Below are positions 38,130-47,362 of a DNA stretch of 64,000 nt, piece by piece. Each line of letters opens with the position of its first letter. Position 1 is the first letter of the stretch. The translations under genes were made by a program, and so were the position numbers. Origin of the DNA: JBPRGG01 sp051418075 (GTDB taxonomy: Bacteria > Bacteroidota > Bacteroidia > Cytophagales > Cyclobacteriaceae); the NCBI GenBank assembly GCA_051418075.1, contig JBPRGG010000029.1, forward strand, positions 1 to 64,000, written 5' to 3'. Below the pieces are notes generated by a model. That model worked only from the letters and a program-made list of their open reading frames with translations, was not told the DNA's origin and searched no databases.

Positions 38130-39542
38130 CTATTGACTGATCAATGCTATCCAGTGTCCCGGAGCTGGCGTTTTCAATTCAGTCCATTCCTGAACTTCCA
38201 GGTCCGTACTATCGAGCCATTGACTATTAAGTACATCTAGCCACCTCAATCGGGCAGTTGCCCCCGGCATTTCAGACAGGTTGATGTTTACCGCCCCTGC
38301 ATTGGTGAAATACACAGCATATTCCTGACCCGGAAGAGCCCGACAAAAAGCTTCATTGGATTCCCGATCTCTTAATAGCCCGTTATCAGGTCTTGCCTGA
38401 AAAAACATGGTACTGTCAACTAAAGATCGCATACTTTTTATCACTGCTTGTGCTACTTCATTTAGGCCCTGACCTGAATTGGGCCGGTGAAACCTGGCGC
38501 TGGCTGAACCAAAAAATACATTTCTGATGAATGACTCTATAGCGTTGCTGGTGGTTTGATGACGGCCACCATCGTTACCATAGATTTTAACATTATTCAT
38601 AGGTCTTACGGCAGTGATTTTTTGTAGTCGTTCCAGTTGTTTTAAGCCGTTATACCAATGCTCATCGCCTGAATTGTGGTTATTCTGAGATATATCTACA
38701 AATGTATATGTTTCAGGATGATCAAACGTTTCCCGGTGTACAATATGGTCCAGGTCCCATGGATCCCACATTTCGGTGGTCTGCAGGGATTTACCCTGTT
38801 CCAATCCCACTTTTTTAATATAATCAGCCCAAAATCTCCCCCATTCTGCTGTGACAGATGTTTCATTGTCCATACAATAAAGCAGGTGGTCATATTTCAA
38901 GCTGTGCTCCAACAGTTTGTCCACAAACTTTTGCTGATATTCCAGCACCTGGATCAGGTTCATTTGGTTGGGAACTGAACGAAAAAAATTATTTTCTGTA
39001 AAAATAGGATGAGAATCTACGGTTAAAGGCAGTTTTGAGCGCCTTTCCTGGTAATTGACGTTGTTTTTAGGATTAAAAGGGTTTACTTCCCAATTGTCCC
39101 GGTAAAAATCAAACGTGGCCCAGATCTCAATTTGCACAATAATATCCCGTTCAGCGGTTGCTTGTAAGAAATGCTCAAACCGATTCCAGTATACTTCATT
39201 TGGACGATTCAGATCATAAAGGCCGCTTTCATTCTGTTCAAATGGCCACACATTGCCACTATCACGGCTGGACATAGTGTTACGTAAATAATTTCCCCCC
39301 ACAGATCTTAACAAATCCAGGTGAGACTCCAATTGTGGAATTTGAAACAAATTATCTTCCACTGATCCTCCCAAAAGCATGATCATATTTCCCTGGTACT
39401 GCCAGTAGGATGGATTTTGATCACTGACCCTGACCCCTGATTCTGGATTTTGATGATTGCCTGCTGCTTCCCTGCCTGTTTCTGTTTCACAGGACCAGGA
39501 AATGAGCCAGATCAAACTACATAGGATGTATAATCGAAACAT
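38130..39542 (-). CDS. Lipoprotein glycosidase-like protein with collagen-binding-type C-terminal domain
   Basis: The 470-residue protein has a lipoprotein signal ending in ISWSC (Cys 18). Residues ~45-360 resemble the TIM-barrel DUF4038/DUF6298 group of glycoside-hydrolase-like proteins: GNMIMLLGGSVEDNLFQ, NYLRNTMSSRD, IIVQIEIWATFDFY, HLLYCMDNETSVTAEWG with a plausible catalytic Glu, and KIYGNDGGRHQTTS. The C-terminal ~90 residues (FFQARPDNGLL, AVYFTNAGAVNINLSEMPG, APGHWIALI) match the putative collagen-binding domain often found after that barrel. It probably sits on the cell surface or periplasmic face and acts on a polysaccharide; the substrate is unknown. It is transcribed alone. Confidence 0.75.
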   Translation of the reverse strand: MFRLYILCSLIWLISWSCETETGREAAGNHQNPESGVRVSDQNPSYWQYQGNMIMLLGGSVEDNLFQIPQLESHLDLLRSVGGNYLRNTMSSRDSGNVWPFEQNESGLYDLNRPNEVYWNRFEHFLQATAERDIIVQIEIWATFDFYRDNWEVNPFNPKNNVNYQERRSKLPLTVDSHPIFTENNFFRSVPNQMNLIQVLEYQQKFVDKLLEHSLKYDHLLYCMDNETSVTAEWGRFWADYIKKVGLEQGKSLQTTEMWDPWDLDHIVHRETFDHPETYTFVDISQNNHNSGDEHWYNGLKQLERLQKITAVRPMNNVKIYGNDGGRHQTTSNAIESFIRNVFFGSASARFHRPNSGQGLNEVAQAVIKSMRSLVDSTMFFQARPDNGLLRDRESNEAFCRALPGQEYAVYFTNAGAVNINLSEMPGATARLRWLDVLNSQWLDSTDLEVQEWTELKTPAPGHWIALISQ

Positions 39543-39877
39543 ATGCTTAATTTAATGGTTTGTGTCGTTTAATCAAATGGTGCTTAAAAATGTTAATAAA
39601 TCTTGAAAAGTTAAAATGCTAAAGGAAGATTAATTAATAAGCAGGTTATTAAAAAAAGGAGATGAATAGTTGAATTTTTATTACAAAATTTCTTAAGTTC
39701 GCATTTCAAAGTAATAAATAGTAAATAATAACCATTGAAGCCTAATACCTACATATTGAACTTCTTGCTAATTATCGCCCATCGATATTATTATTACTAT
39801 TGCAGCTAATCCGCTTTTTGCCTTTTCTTTATCATTTATTCTCTAAATCATTAATCTCATTATAAAATATTTAATCT
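39543..39877. other. 335-bp divergent intergenic region
   Basis: This AT-rich gap lies between the minus-strand lipoprotein gene and the plus-strand aminotransferase and so must carry both promoters. I found no exact TAnnTTTG on either strand; CAAAGTAA at 39708-39715 is one base short of the minus-strand pattern. No frame with a plausible protein was seen. Confidence 0.4.
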
Positions 39878-41053
39878 ATGATTATTTCTACTGCCCGTCG
39901 TTTGAAAAACCTGAAAGAATACTATTTTTCTATCAAATTGAAAGAAGTGAGGGGATTAAAAGAGCAGGGAAGAGATGTTATCAACATGGGGGTGGGAAGC
40001 CCCGATCTTGCTCCTTCTCCAGCCACCATTGAAGCCTTGGCTGAGGCGGCATCTAACCCGGAAAATCATGGATATCAACCCTATAAAGGAATTGCACCAC
40101 TTCGACAGGCCATGGCTGACTGGTACAGGAATACCTATCAGGTTAGGTTGGATCCGGACCATGAAATTCTGCCTTTAATGGGATCTAAGGAAGGAATAAC
40201 CCATATTTCGATGTCTTTTTTAGATCCTGGAGACGAAGTTTTGTTGCCAGAACTTGGTTATCCCACCTACCAGGCTGTAACGGAAATGGTAGAAGCTAAA
40301 GCCCGTTTGTATCCACTCAACCAGGATTGGGAACCTGATTTTAAAGCCTTATCTGAACAGGATCTTTCCCGGGTAAAGCTCATGTGGGTGAACTATCCTC
40401 ACATGCCCACCGGCAAACCAGCCAACCGGGCTTTGTTTGAAAAAATAGTGGAATTTGCCAGGACCCATAATATTTTGGTCTGCCATGATAATCCATACAG
40501 TTTGATTCTCAATGATACTTCCCCGTTAAGTTTGCTAGCCATACCTGGGGCAAAAGATGTTTGCCTGGAGCTAAACAGTATGAGCAAGTCCCACAATATG
40601 GCCGGATGGAGGGTGGGATGGATCAGTGGAGATCGCAGTTATCTGGAACAGATCATCAAGGTCAAAAGTAATGTAGATTCGGGAATGTTTTTTGCCATTC
40701 AATACGCTGCCGTAAAGGCTTTTGAAAATCCCTTAAGCTGGCACCAGGAGCAAAATAAAATTTACCGGGAACGAAGGGAAGTAGTTTATCAATTCCTGGA
40801 TCAATTAGAATGCAATTACAATAAAGATCAGACCGGTATGTTTGTATGGGCCGAAGTAAACCCCGCTATCAAATCAGTTGAAAAACTGGTGGATCATATA
40901 TTGTATCAGTACAACTTATTTATTACGCCGGGGTTTATTTTTGGAACCAGGGGCCAGCGTTTTATCAGAATCTCTTTATGTAATGATAAGGAGGTGTTGC
41001 TAAGAGCTTTGGACAGAATAAAATCTCTGGATGTAAAAAAACTATCAATATGA
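39878..41053 (+). CDS. Class I/II PLP-dependent aminotransferase
   Basis: This 391-residue fold-type I aminotransferase has GVGSPDLAPSPAT (~38-50), GYQPYKGIAPLRQAMADWY (~65-83), HDNPYSLI (~203-210, the cofactor-binding Asp and Tyr) and ELNSMSKSHNMAGWRVGW (~231-248) with the PLP Lys at 237. It resembles the LL-diaminopimelate/aspartate-type aminotransferases that Bacteroidota place in their aromatic amino-acid operon. The stop overlaps the prephenate dehydrogenase start by 4 bp (ATGA), so the pair is co-translated. The likely role is transamination of prephenate or of hydroxyphenylpyruvate in tyrosine/phenylalanine synthesis. The exact substrate is inferred from context. Confidence 0.88.
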   Translation: MIISTARRLKNLKEYYFSIKLKEVRGLKEQGRDVINMGVGSPDLAPSPATIEALAEAASNPENHGYQPYKGIAPLRQAMADWYRNTYQVRLDPDHEILPLMGSKEGITHISMSFLDPGDEVLLPELGYPTYQAVTEMVEAKARLYPLNQDWEPDFKALSEQDLSRVKLMWVNYPHMPTGKPANRALFEKIVEFARTHNILVCHDNPYSLILNDTSPLSLLAIPGAKDVCLELNSMSKSHNMAGWRVGWISGDRSYLEQIIKVKSNVDSGMFFAIQYAAVKAFENPLSWHQEQNKIYRERREVVYQFLDQLECNYNKDQTGMFVWAEVNPAIKSVEKLVDHILYQYNLFITPGFIFGTRGQRFIRISLCNDKEVLLRALDRIKSLDVKKLSI

Positions 41054-41913
41054 AGGTTTGTATCATTGGATTAGGACTAATTGGGGGATCTTTTTCCCTG
41101 GGATTAAAGCAGAAGATCAATGACCTTCAGGTGGTGGGAGTGGATGTAAACCCGCATAATTGTGATAAGGCCCTGGAACTGGGAATTACAGATGAAATAA
41201 ATAATTTGCCAGTGGCAATAAAAGGGGCAGACCTGGTAGTGGTTGCTACTCCGGTAAACGTGATGACCAGGCAACTTTATCAGGTGCTGGACCTGATTGA
41301 CCCTGAAACCATCGTGGTGGATATGGGTTCTACCAAATACCAGTTGGGTCAGGCCGTTGAAAAGCATGTTCGCAGAAGCAGGTATGTTTCTTCACACCCG
41401 ATAGCCGGTACAGAAAATTCAGGACCCGAGGCTGCCTTTGGTAATCTGATGAAGCACAAGATCATGATTATCTGTGATAAGGAAAAAAGCGATCCGGATG
41501 CCTTGGATAAAGTAGTAGAGATCTATCACACCCTGGAAATGAAGATCAGTTACATGAACTCAGCCTCACATGATCAGCATATTGCCTATGTATCTCACCT
41601 GAGTCATATCAGTTCATTTGCCCTGGGCTCTACTGTTTTGGACAAGGAAAAAGATGAGAAAAACATTTTTGATATGGCAGGTAGTGGTTTTTCCTCCACC
41701 GTGCGGCTGGCCAAAAGTTCAGCTGACATGTGGGCTCCTATTTTCACGCAGAATAAAAGACATGTACTTGAGGCCCTGGATGCCTATATTAAAAAACTGG
41801 TTTATTTTCGTGACATCATTGAACGTGAGGATGAGCAGCAAAGTAAAGAACTTATGCGTCAAACCAATCAAATACGTCGGGTACTGTTGGGTATAGAGAA
41901 AAATGGCCAGTAA
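41050..41913 (+). CDS. tyrA: Prephenate dehydrogenase
   Basis: The product (287 aa) starts with the Rossmann NAD-binding loop IGLGLIGGSFSLGL. It shows the TyrA signatures VVDMGSTK, SSHPIAGTENSGPEAA (with the catalytic His), and the helical dimerisation half with SHDQHIAYVSHLSHISSFAL and DMAGSGFSSTVRLAKSS. It oxidatively decarboxylates prephenate to 4-hydroxyphenylpyruvate for tyrosine synthesis. The protein is monofunctional: there is no chorismate mutase or ACT domain. The 4-bp overlap with the upstream aminotransferase supports a shared aromatic amino-acid role. Confidence 0.93.
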   Translation: MKVCIIGLGLIGGSFSLGLKQKINDLQVVGVDVNPHNCDKALELGITDEINNLPVAIKGADLVVVATPVNVMTRQLYQVLDLIDPETIVVDMGSTKYQLGQAVEKHVRRSRYVSSHPIAGTENSGPEAAFGNLMKHKIMIICDKEKSDPDALDKVVEIYHTLEMKISYMNSASHDQHIAYVSHLSHISSFALGSTVLDKEKDEKNIFDMAGSGFSSTVRLAKSSADMWAPIFTQNKRHVLEALDAYIKKLVYFRDIIEREDEQQSKELMRQTNQIRRVLLGIEKNGQ

Positions 41914-42096
41914 TAATCTACAGCTTTCGGGTAAGAAAGACGGATAACCATATACCAGCTTTATTCATATATTGCTAAACCCAATTTTTAAACAAGATTT
42001 AAAACAGCTTTTAACTCTTACAAAAAAACAACATCAGGTCAGCTAGGCGACAATTTTTTGCTACCTGATCGCTTTATTTTGCTAATAAAAAAGCTC

Positions 42097-42534
42097 ATGC
42101 AAGTTTTTTCATTAAAGTTGGTTCTGTTGTTGGCCCTGGCAACTGCTTGTTATGGCCAGAAAGATCACTATTTTAATCAAAATGGAGTAGCTCTGGGAGG
42201 CTATGATGTGATGGCTTATCATTTAGAAGGCCATCCTATGAAAGGGAATGAACAATTTTCGTTGAAATGGGAGGGGGTAACCTGGCTTTTTGCCAATCAG
42301 GAACACCTGGAGAAATTTAAAAAGGATGCTCAGAAGTTTACCCCGCAATATGGCGGCTATTGTGCTTATGCAGTAGCCAATGGCTATACCGCTAAAACAG
42401 ACCCGGAGACGTATGATATTATCAATCAGAAACTTTATTTGAATTATAACCAAAATGTGCAGGAAACCTGGAGGGCCGAAAAAGTAAAGTTTATCAACCA
42501 GGGTAATAAAAACTGGCCCTCCGTTTTGAAATAA
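42097..42534 (+). CDS. Secreted YHS-domain protein, 145 aa
   Basis: The ATG at 42097 gives a clean signal peptide (MQVFSLKLVLLLALATACYG). A TTG at 42058 in the same frame adds thirteen residues and is less likely. The mature part has the YHS-like core: GVALGGYDVMAYHLEGHPMKG, then WLFANQEHLEKFKKDAQKFTPQYGGYCAYAVANG. These proteins are periplasmic, of unknown function, and often suspected of metal binding. A cysteine in ATACYG might be a lipobox, but an Ala-x-Ala type cleavage is equally possible. The stop abuts the convergent CMD-family gene without a gap. Confidence 0.85.
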   Translation: MQVFSLKLVLLLALATACYGQKDHYFNQNGVALGGYDVMAYHLEGHPMKGNEQFSLKWEGVTWLFANQEHLEKFKKDAQKFTPQYGGYCAYAVANGYTAKTDPETYDIINQKLYLNYNQNVQETWRAEKVKFINQGNKNWPSVLK

Positions 42535-42852
42535 TCAGGCCTGATCGTACACTGATAATGCGTCGGGCAGAAAGTCCACTACAGATTTCAGACCAGTTAC
42601 AGTAAGTGTCATCAGAATCGTGTCCTTAATTTCTTCACGGCTGGCTCCCAGGTGTTTAGCCATGGGAATATGAAACTGCACGGCCAGATTATCTCCTAAA
42701 ACCACCTTCATGCCAATGTATAAAAGTTGCTTGGTTTTGGGATCCAGCCCCTGTTTATTTTTCAAGGCTTCAATTAAACCATCATAAGCTTCTGCCACCT
42801 CCGGCGCTTCCTGTTGGAATACCTCGATAGGATTTTGTTTTTGCTCTTCCAT
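42535..42852 (-). CDS. Carboxymuconolactone decarboxylase-like protein lacking redox cysteines
   Basis: The 105-residue protein is all-helical. It has the CMD/AhpD family pattern LDPKTKQLLYIGMKVVLGDNLAVQFHIPMAKHLGASREEIKDTILMTLTVTG. AhpD-type peroxidases carry CxxC and a His three to four residues later. Here the equivalent segment is NLAVQFHIPMA: the His is kept but no cysteine exists anywhere in the protein, so thiol peroxidase activity is excluded. It could be a decarboxylase-like or structural homologue. It is convergent with the YHS gene with zero spacing. Function unknown. Confidence 0.85.
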   Translation of the reverse strand: MEEQKQNPIEVFQQEAPEVAEAYDGLIEALKNKQGLDPKTKQLLYIGMKVVLGDNLAVQFHIPMAKHLGASREEIKDTILMTLTVTGLKSVVDFLPDALSVYDQA

Positions 42853-42899
42853 TTTTTGGCGGCAAAACTACTGAATTCAAAGAATATAAATCTGTTTGG

Positions 42900-43073
42900 T
42901 TAAAACTTTCGTTGATCCCTCCTGGAATTTTTCACTTTTTTTACAATCCAAACTATCAATAAGACCACAATAACCACAAAGATCAGTATAGCCCAGAAGC
43001 CAAATTCCAGAACGTCACCAATAAAATCACCTAATTGAAGATAAATGGCCAGAAAAAAAATATATTGCATCAT
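42900..43073 (-). CDS. Small membrane protein, 57 aa
   Basis: The frame begins with two ATGs (43073 and 43070) and encodes MMQYIFFLAIYLQLGDFIG, a transmembrane segment (FWAILIFVVIVVLLIVWIV), and a basic tail (KKVKNSRRDQRKF). The composition is that of a real small membrane protein with positive-inside C-terminus. It lies 47 bp upstream of the CMD-like gene on the same strand, so the two could be co-transcribed. No homologue was recognised, and the shortness limits confidence. Confidence 0.5.
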   Translation of the reverse strand: MMQYIFFLAIYLQLGDFIGDVLEFGFWAILIFVVIVVLLIVWIVKKVKNSRRDQRKF

Positions 43074-43185
43074 AGTATTAAGTTTAAAAAAATAAAAAGT
43101 TACATCTGTATAATTTACATAACAAGTCCCGTTAAAAGATTGTTACTTTGTGACTAAATTCGGCTTCCTACAAATTGAGTTTTTC

Positions 43186-44472
43186 ATGAAAAAAAATATC
43201 TGTTACTGGCTGATCTTATTGATTTCCTTTGCTTTAATTACCCAAAGTTGTAAAGAAGATCAAGAGGAGGAAATTATTCCTCAGCCGGATTATTCTGCTG
43301 TAAACCAAGAGATATACAAAATTTTTAAGGAGTGGTATCTCTGGAATGATCAGCTTCCCCAACTGGATCCGGCCGACGAGCCTGACCCTTTCCAGTTATT
43401 ACAAAAGCTCCGCTATGATGACCTGGACAGGTGGAGTTTTATTATGGATGCAGACGAATACAATGCATTCTTTAATGAAGGTAAATTTGTGGGGCATGGC
43501 TTCAGAATGAAAATGGATAGTAAAAATCAAATAAGAATAAGTATGGTATACCAGAGTACCATAGCTTATCAGGAAGGTTTACGCCGGGGAGATATATTAA
43601 AAGCAATCAACGGGAAGAATGCTGTCACACTTTTGGAGCAGGATCAGCTTTTTGAAGAATTGGGAGACGAATCAGAGGGCGTTGTTAATAAGTTCAGTAT
43701 AGAGAAAAGTGATGGCCTAACAGTTGAATATGAATTGGCCAAGGAGGAAGTGAAAATGAATACGGTACTTCACAAAGATATATTGGATGTGGCCGGTTTG
43801 AAAGTAGGTTACCTGGTTTTTAACAGCTTTACCAGTACTTCTAAAGCGGAATTAGATGAAGCATTTAAATATTTTAAGCTGAATGCTGTGGATGATCTTA
43901 TTCTGGACCTCAGGTATAACGGGGGAGGCAGTTTAGGTGTGACCATACACCTTTCCAGTTTGTTAGGTTTTAAAAAGGCAGGTGTAGATGAAATGGCACA
44001 GATCAGTTATAATGAAGATAAAACCTCATTGAATGAAAGCATTTATTTTCAGGCTAAAGCTTTGGGGCTGGACCTGGATCGACTTTTTGTAATTACTACC
44101 GGAGCTACAGCCTCTGCCAGTGAAGTGGTGATTAACTCCCTGGAACCATATCTTGATGTGATCACTTTTGGTTCCAAAACCAGTGGAAAACCGGTAGGAA
44201 TGCGGGTATGGCAAACTGATGGTTTTGCAATAGCTCCCATTACTTTTAAGATCGTAAATAAGCTGGGACAGGCCGATTATTTCAATGGTATTCCGGTGGA
44301 TGTAGCAGTTAATGATGACCTGACCAGGGATTTTGGTCATTTGGAAGAGGAAAGCCTGAATGCTGTGATTAGTTATTTACTGGATCAGCCTGCCCGTATA
44401 AAACCTGTTCAAGTCCCGCCTGTTAAACAAATTGAATATGAAGGATTCCGAAAATTAGTTGGTGCCATCTGA
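43186..44472 (+). CDS. S41-family C-terminal processing peptidase, lipoprotein
   Basis: The ATG at 43186 gives a lipoprotein signal (MKKNICYWLILLISFALITQSC, Cys 22). An upstream in-frame GTG at 43150 only adds polar residues before it. An N-terminal helical part (~35-100) is followed by a PDZ domain (~105-190, with RRGDILKAINGKNA). The S41 protease core shows DDLILDLRYNGGGSLGVT, VITTGATASASEVVINSLEPY with the nucleophile Ser, and FGSKTSGKPVGM with the Lys of the Ser-Lys dyad. Bacteroidota encode many such lipoproteins in the periplasm for protein turnover. The gene is 74 bp upstream of ispG but probably independent. Confidence 0.92.
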   Translation: MKKNICYWLILLISFALITQSCKEDQEEEIIPQPDYSAVNQEIYKIFKEWYLWNDQLPQLDPADEPDPFQLLQKLRYDDLDRWSFIMDADEYNAFFNEGKFVGHGFRMKMDSKNQIRISMVYQSTIAYQEGLRRGDILKAINGKNAVTLLEQDQLFEELGDESEGVVNKFSIEKSDGLTVEYELAKEEVKMNTVLHKDILDVAGLKVGYLVFNSFTSTSKAELDEAFKYFKLNAVDDLILDLRYNGGGSLGVTIHLSSLLGFKKAGVDEMAQISYNEDKTSLNESIYFQAKALGLDLDRLFVITTGATASASEVVINSLEPYLDVITFGSKTSGKPVGMRVWQTDGFAIAPITFKIVNKLGQADYFNGIPVDVAVNDDLTRDFGHLEEESLNAVISYLLDQPARIKPVQVPPVKQIEYEGFRKLVGAI

Positions 44473-44546
44473 TTTTGACCCTATTTTTACGAACAAATTG
44501 ATTTAATCAAGGGTTACCATTTCGAATTAAAATTTGATACCATAGC

Positions 44547-46535
44547 ATGAGTGTATTAGCTTCAGAAATTTCCAGAGCTAAAAAATATTGTAATGATCTG
44601 GTGGCATATTCCCGTAGAAAAACCAGGGTGGTAAATATTGGAGGAGTACCATTGGGTGGAGAATATCCTATCAGGGTACAATCCATGACCACCGTAGACA
44701 CTATGGATACTGAGGGGTCTGTAGAGCAAACCATCCGAATGATTGAGGCCGGGTGCGAATATGTCAGGATTACAGCTCCTTCCATCAATGAAGCCAAAAA
44801 CCTGAATAATATAAAGAAAGTGCTTAAAGAAAGGGGATATGAAGTGCCCCTGATCGCTGATATCCATTTCACTCCTAATGCGGCAGAAGTTGCTGCCCGT
44901 CTGATAGAAAAAGTGAGAATCAATCCAGGCAATTATGCCGATAAAAAGAAATTTGAAGTAATTGAATATACTGATTCCCAGTACCTGGAGGAATTAGAAA
45001 GGATTCGTCAGAAATTTACCCCCCTGGTGAAGATCTGTAAAGAATATGGCACCGCCATGCGGATTGGAACCAATCATGGCTCTCTGTCTGACCGTATCAT
45101 GAGCCGGTATGGTGATACCCCATTGGGTATGGTGGAGTCTGCCCTTGAATTCCTGCGGATTTGTGAAGATCTCAATTACTATGATATTGTCCTATCCATG
45201 AAAGCCAGTAATCCTCAGGTAATGGTGCAGGCTTACCGTTTGCTGGTACACAAGCTGGATCAGGAAGGTCTTCAACCTTACCCCTTACACCTGGGAGTGA
45301 CAGAAGCGGGAGAAGGAGAGGATGGAAGGATAAAATCAGCTGTGGGTATTGGCACCTTACTGGAAGATGGTTTAGGTGACACTGTCAGGGTTTCTTTGAC
45401 TGAGGAACCTGAAGCCGAAGCACCCGTAGCCAGGATCCTGGTAGATCGGTATACTTCCAGGCCTGGTCACCAGCAGATACAACCAGTTGATCATAATCCA
45501 ATGGATCCCTTCCATTATCAAAAGAGGGAATCCATGGAAGTGGCTAATTTTGGCGGCAGTAATGTGCCCCGGGTAGTGGCTGATTACAGCAGGATCAAAG
45601 ATGTTCAGGTTAAAGATCTGAAAGCAGTAGGACATTTTTACCTGCCTGAACTGGATAAGTGGAAAATGAATGACCTGGGGGTAGATTATATCTATTCGGG
45701 GGATAATCCAATTCCATTTATGCTTCCCAATGGATTAAAGGAGATCATTAACTACCAAGCCTGGGTGGCATTGGAAGATAAGGTAAATAAGTTTCCCTTA
45801 ATTACACTTTCCCTGTTAGGTCAAGCTGTAAGACACGAAAAGCTTAACTTTTTACAGATAAAATTGTCGGACCTGAATCAGTCGGTTATAAGTCATCTGG
45901 GCCAGGAGGAAAACCTGGTATTGGTTCTTGATACAGATAATGTCCATGCCATGCCGGAGCAACGAAGGGCTTTTATGGAAATCATAAATCATCAGCTCAG
46001 GCATCCGGTGATCATAATGAGAAAATATCCTGACTTATCTGAAGATGAATTCAGGATGTATGCCGCTACTGATATGGGGGGATTGCTAATTGACGGTATG
46101 GGAGATGGCGCTTGGATCAGTAGCACCCAACTGGAAATCTCTGAAAAGGATTCCTGGCTGCAGACTATGAAATTGTACAACAGTACCGCTTTTGGGATAT
46201 TACAAGCTTCCAGAACCAGGATTACCAAGACTGAATATATTTCCTGCCCTTCCTGTGGTCGTACCTTGTTTGATTTACAGGAAACCACTGCCAAGATCAG
46301 GAAACGAACAGACCATTTGAAAGGCATAAAAATTGGTATAATGGGTTGTATTGTGAATGGTCCGGGTGAAATGGCCGATGCTGATTATGGATACGTAGGT
46401 TCTGGTAAAGGGAAAATTACTTTATATAAAGGAAAGGAAATTGTTAAAAGAGCTGTTCCCACTGAGCAAGCCGTAGATGAATTAATAGAGATCATTAAAA
46501 ATGACGGTAACTGGCTGGAGCCTGAATCAGCTTAA
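44547..46535 (+). CDS. ispG: 4-hydroxy-3-methylbut-2-en-1-yl diphosphate synthase, long form
   Basis: IspG (GcpE) converts MEcPP to HMBPP in the MEP isoprenoid pathway using a [4Fe-4S] cluster. The 662-residue product is the long three-domain form known from Bacteroidota, Chlamydiae and plants. The TIM-barrel domain (~1-290) has PIRVQSMTTVDTMD, PLIADIHFTPNAA, RINPGNYADK and HLGVTEAGEGEDGRIKS. An insert domain covers ~300-560. The C-terminal reductase-like domain has the cluster ligands CPSCGR (~568-573) and GCIVNGPGEMADAD (~603-616). All three cluster cysteines are present. It is followed by a small membrane-protein gene 32 bp downstream. Confidence 0.97.
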   Translation: MSVLASEISRAKKYCNDLVAYSRRKTRVVNIGGVPLGGEYPIRVQSMTTVDTMDTEGSVEQTIRMIEAGCEYVRITAPSINEAKNLNNIKKVLKERGYEVPLIADIHFTPNAAEVAARLIEKVRINPGNYADKKKFEVIEYTDSQYLEELERIRQKFTPLVKICKEYGTAMRIGTNHGSLSDRIMSRYGDTPLGMVESALEFLRICEDLNYYDIVLSMKASNPQVMVQAYRLLVHKLDQEGLQPYPLHLGVTEAGEGEDGRIKSAVGIGTLLEDGLGDTVRVSLTEEPEAEAPVARILVDRYTSRPGHQQIQPVDHNPMDPFHYQKRESMEVANFGGSNVPRVVADYSRIKDVQVKDLKAVGHFYLPELDKWKMNDLGVDYIYSGDNPIPFMLPNGLKEIINYQAWVALEDKVNKFPLITLSLLGQAVRHEKLNFLQIKLSDLNQSVISHLGQEENLVLVLDTDNVHAMPEQRRAFMEIINHQLRHPVIIMRKYPDLSEDEFRMYAATDMGGLLIDGMGDGAWISSTQLEISEKDSWLQTMKLYNSTAFGILQASRTRITKTEYISCPSCGRTLFDLQETTAKIRKRTDHLKGIKIGIMGCIVNGPGEMADADYGYVGSGKGKITLYKGKEIVKRAVPTEQAVDELIEIIKNDGNWLEPESA

Positions 46536-46567
46536 TTATTGATTATCAACTTCAAATTAAATTCAAA

Positions 46568-46768
46568 ATGGATAATAACAGCAATAACAGAAAAAATAAC
46601 ATTTCCGATTATTTTAAAATGGGAGAGGTTTTTGGCTATTTTTTTAGAAAAAAGGATCCTAATCGCCCCTCCAATTTCAACCTCAAGATGATGCACGGGA
46701 TCAACAAAATTTCAATTTTGATGTTTTTGGCCGGAGTATTATTTATGGTGATAAAAAACCTGTTTTAA
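46568..46768 (+). CDS. Small conserved membrane protein (DUF6728-like), 66 aa
   Basis: The sequence has a polar N-terminus, then DYFKMGEVFGYFFRKKDPNRPSNFNLKMMHGINKISI and one transmembrane helix (ILMFLAGVLFMVIKNLF). The GEVFGYFFRKKDPNR motif is strongly conserved in Bacteroidota small proteins that I associate with DUF6728. Function unknown. It lies 32 bp after ispG and its stop is followed after 2 bp by the MmcQ/YjbR reading frame, so the three probably form one transcript. Confidence 0.8.
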   Translation: MDNNSNNRKNNISDYFKMGEVFGYFFRKKDPNRPSNFNLKMMHGINKISILMFLAGVLFMVIKNLF

Positions 46769-46770
46769 AT

Positions 46771-47127
46771 TTGAATATTGACACTTTCAGGAATTACTGC
46801 CTTGCTAAAGCTCAGGTGTAAGCATCCTTTCCTTTTGATAATGATACTCTGACTTTTAAAGTAGCAGGAAAAATTTTTGCCCTGACTGATATCAATGGCT
46901 TTGGAAGTATCAATTTGAAATGTGAGCCTGAAACTGCCCTTATCCTGAGAGAACGGTATCCGGCAGTGAATCAGGGATATCATATGAATAAGAAGCATTG
47001 GAATACTGAGAAAACAGATGGTTCAATTACGGATCAAATCCTACTCCGGTGGATTGATGATTCTTACCGCCTGGTAGTACAAAGTCTGCCACATTCCAAA
47101 CAAAAATGCCTCGGTTTATCTACTTAA
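46771..47127 (+). pseudogene. MmcQ/YjbR-family gene interrupted by one in-frame stop
   Basis: Read in one frame from the TTG at 46771, the sequence encodes a complete MmcQ/YjbR protein (CyaY-like fold, DNA-binding family): NIDTFRNYCLAKAQV, stop, ASFPFDNDTLTFKVAGKIFALTDI, then NLKCEPETALILRERYP, GYHMNKKHWNTEKTDGS and IDDSYRLVVQSLP. Only codon 17 (TAA, 46819-46821) breaks it; a single G-to-T change from GAA would explain it. The usual ATG start is also replaced by TTG. There are no frameshifts and the rest is well conserved, so the lesion is recent, a sequencing error, or read through. A TTG at 46915 could start a 70-residue remnant. Confidence 0.8.
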
Positions 47128-47362
47128 AAGTCTCTGCTTCAAGTCATTTCATACTGCATGATTTTTACTTCAAACTGAATATTAATATTACATTGGATGC
47201 TTTTGTCAAAATATTCTCCATTAGGACCAAATAATAATACCTAAATTACAGTTATTAAAGGGGAGAAAAAGCTTAATTCATTGTTTTATCAGCGTTCTGG
47301 GTTTTATTGATGGATGGTTGGTTGTGTAACATTTTGTGATAAGATTTCTGTAGGTTATTTAA

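Noticed and set aside
44507..44932. 141-codon frame antisense to the start of ispG
   Set aside because: IspG family motifs cover the plus strand here; the antisense translation shows nothing.
46765..46998. 77-codon minus-strand frame over the interrupted MmcQ/YjbR gene
   Set aside because: The plus strand carries full family motifs, so the antisense frame is a by-product.
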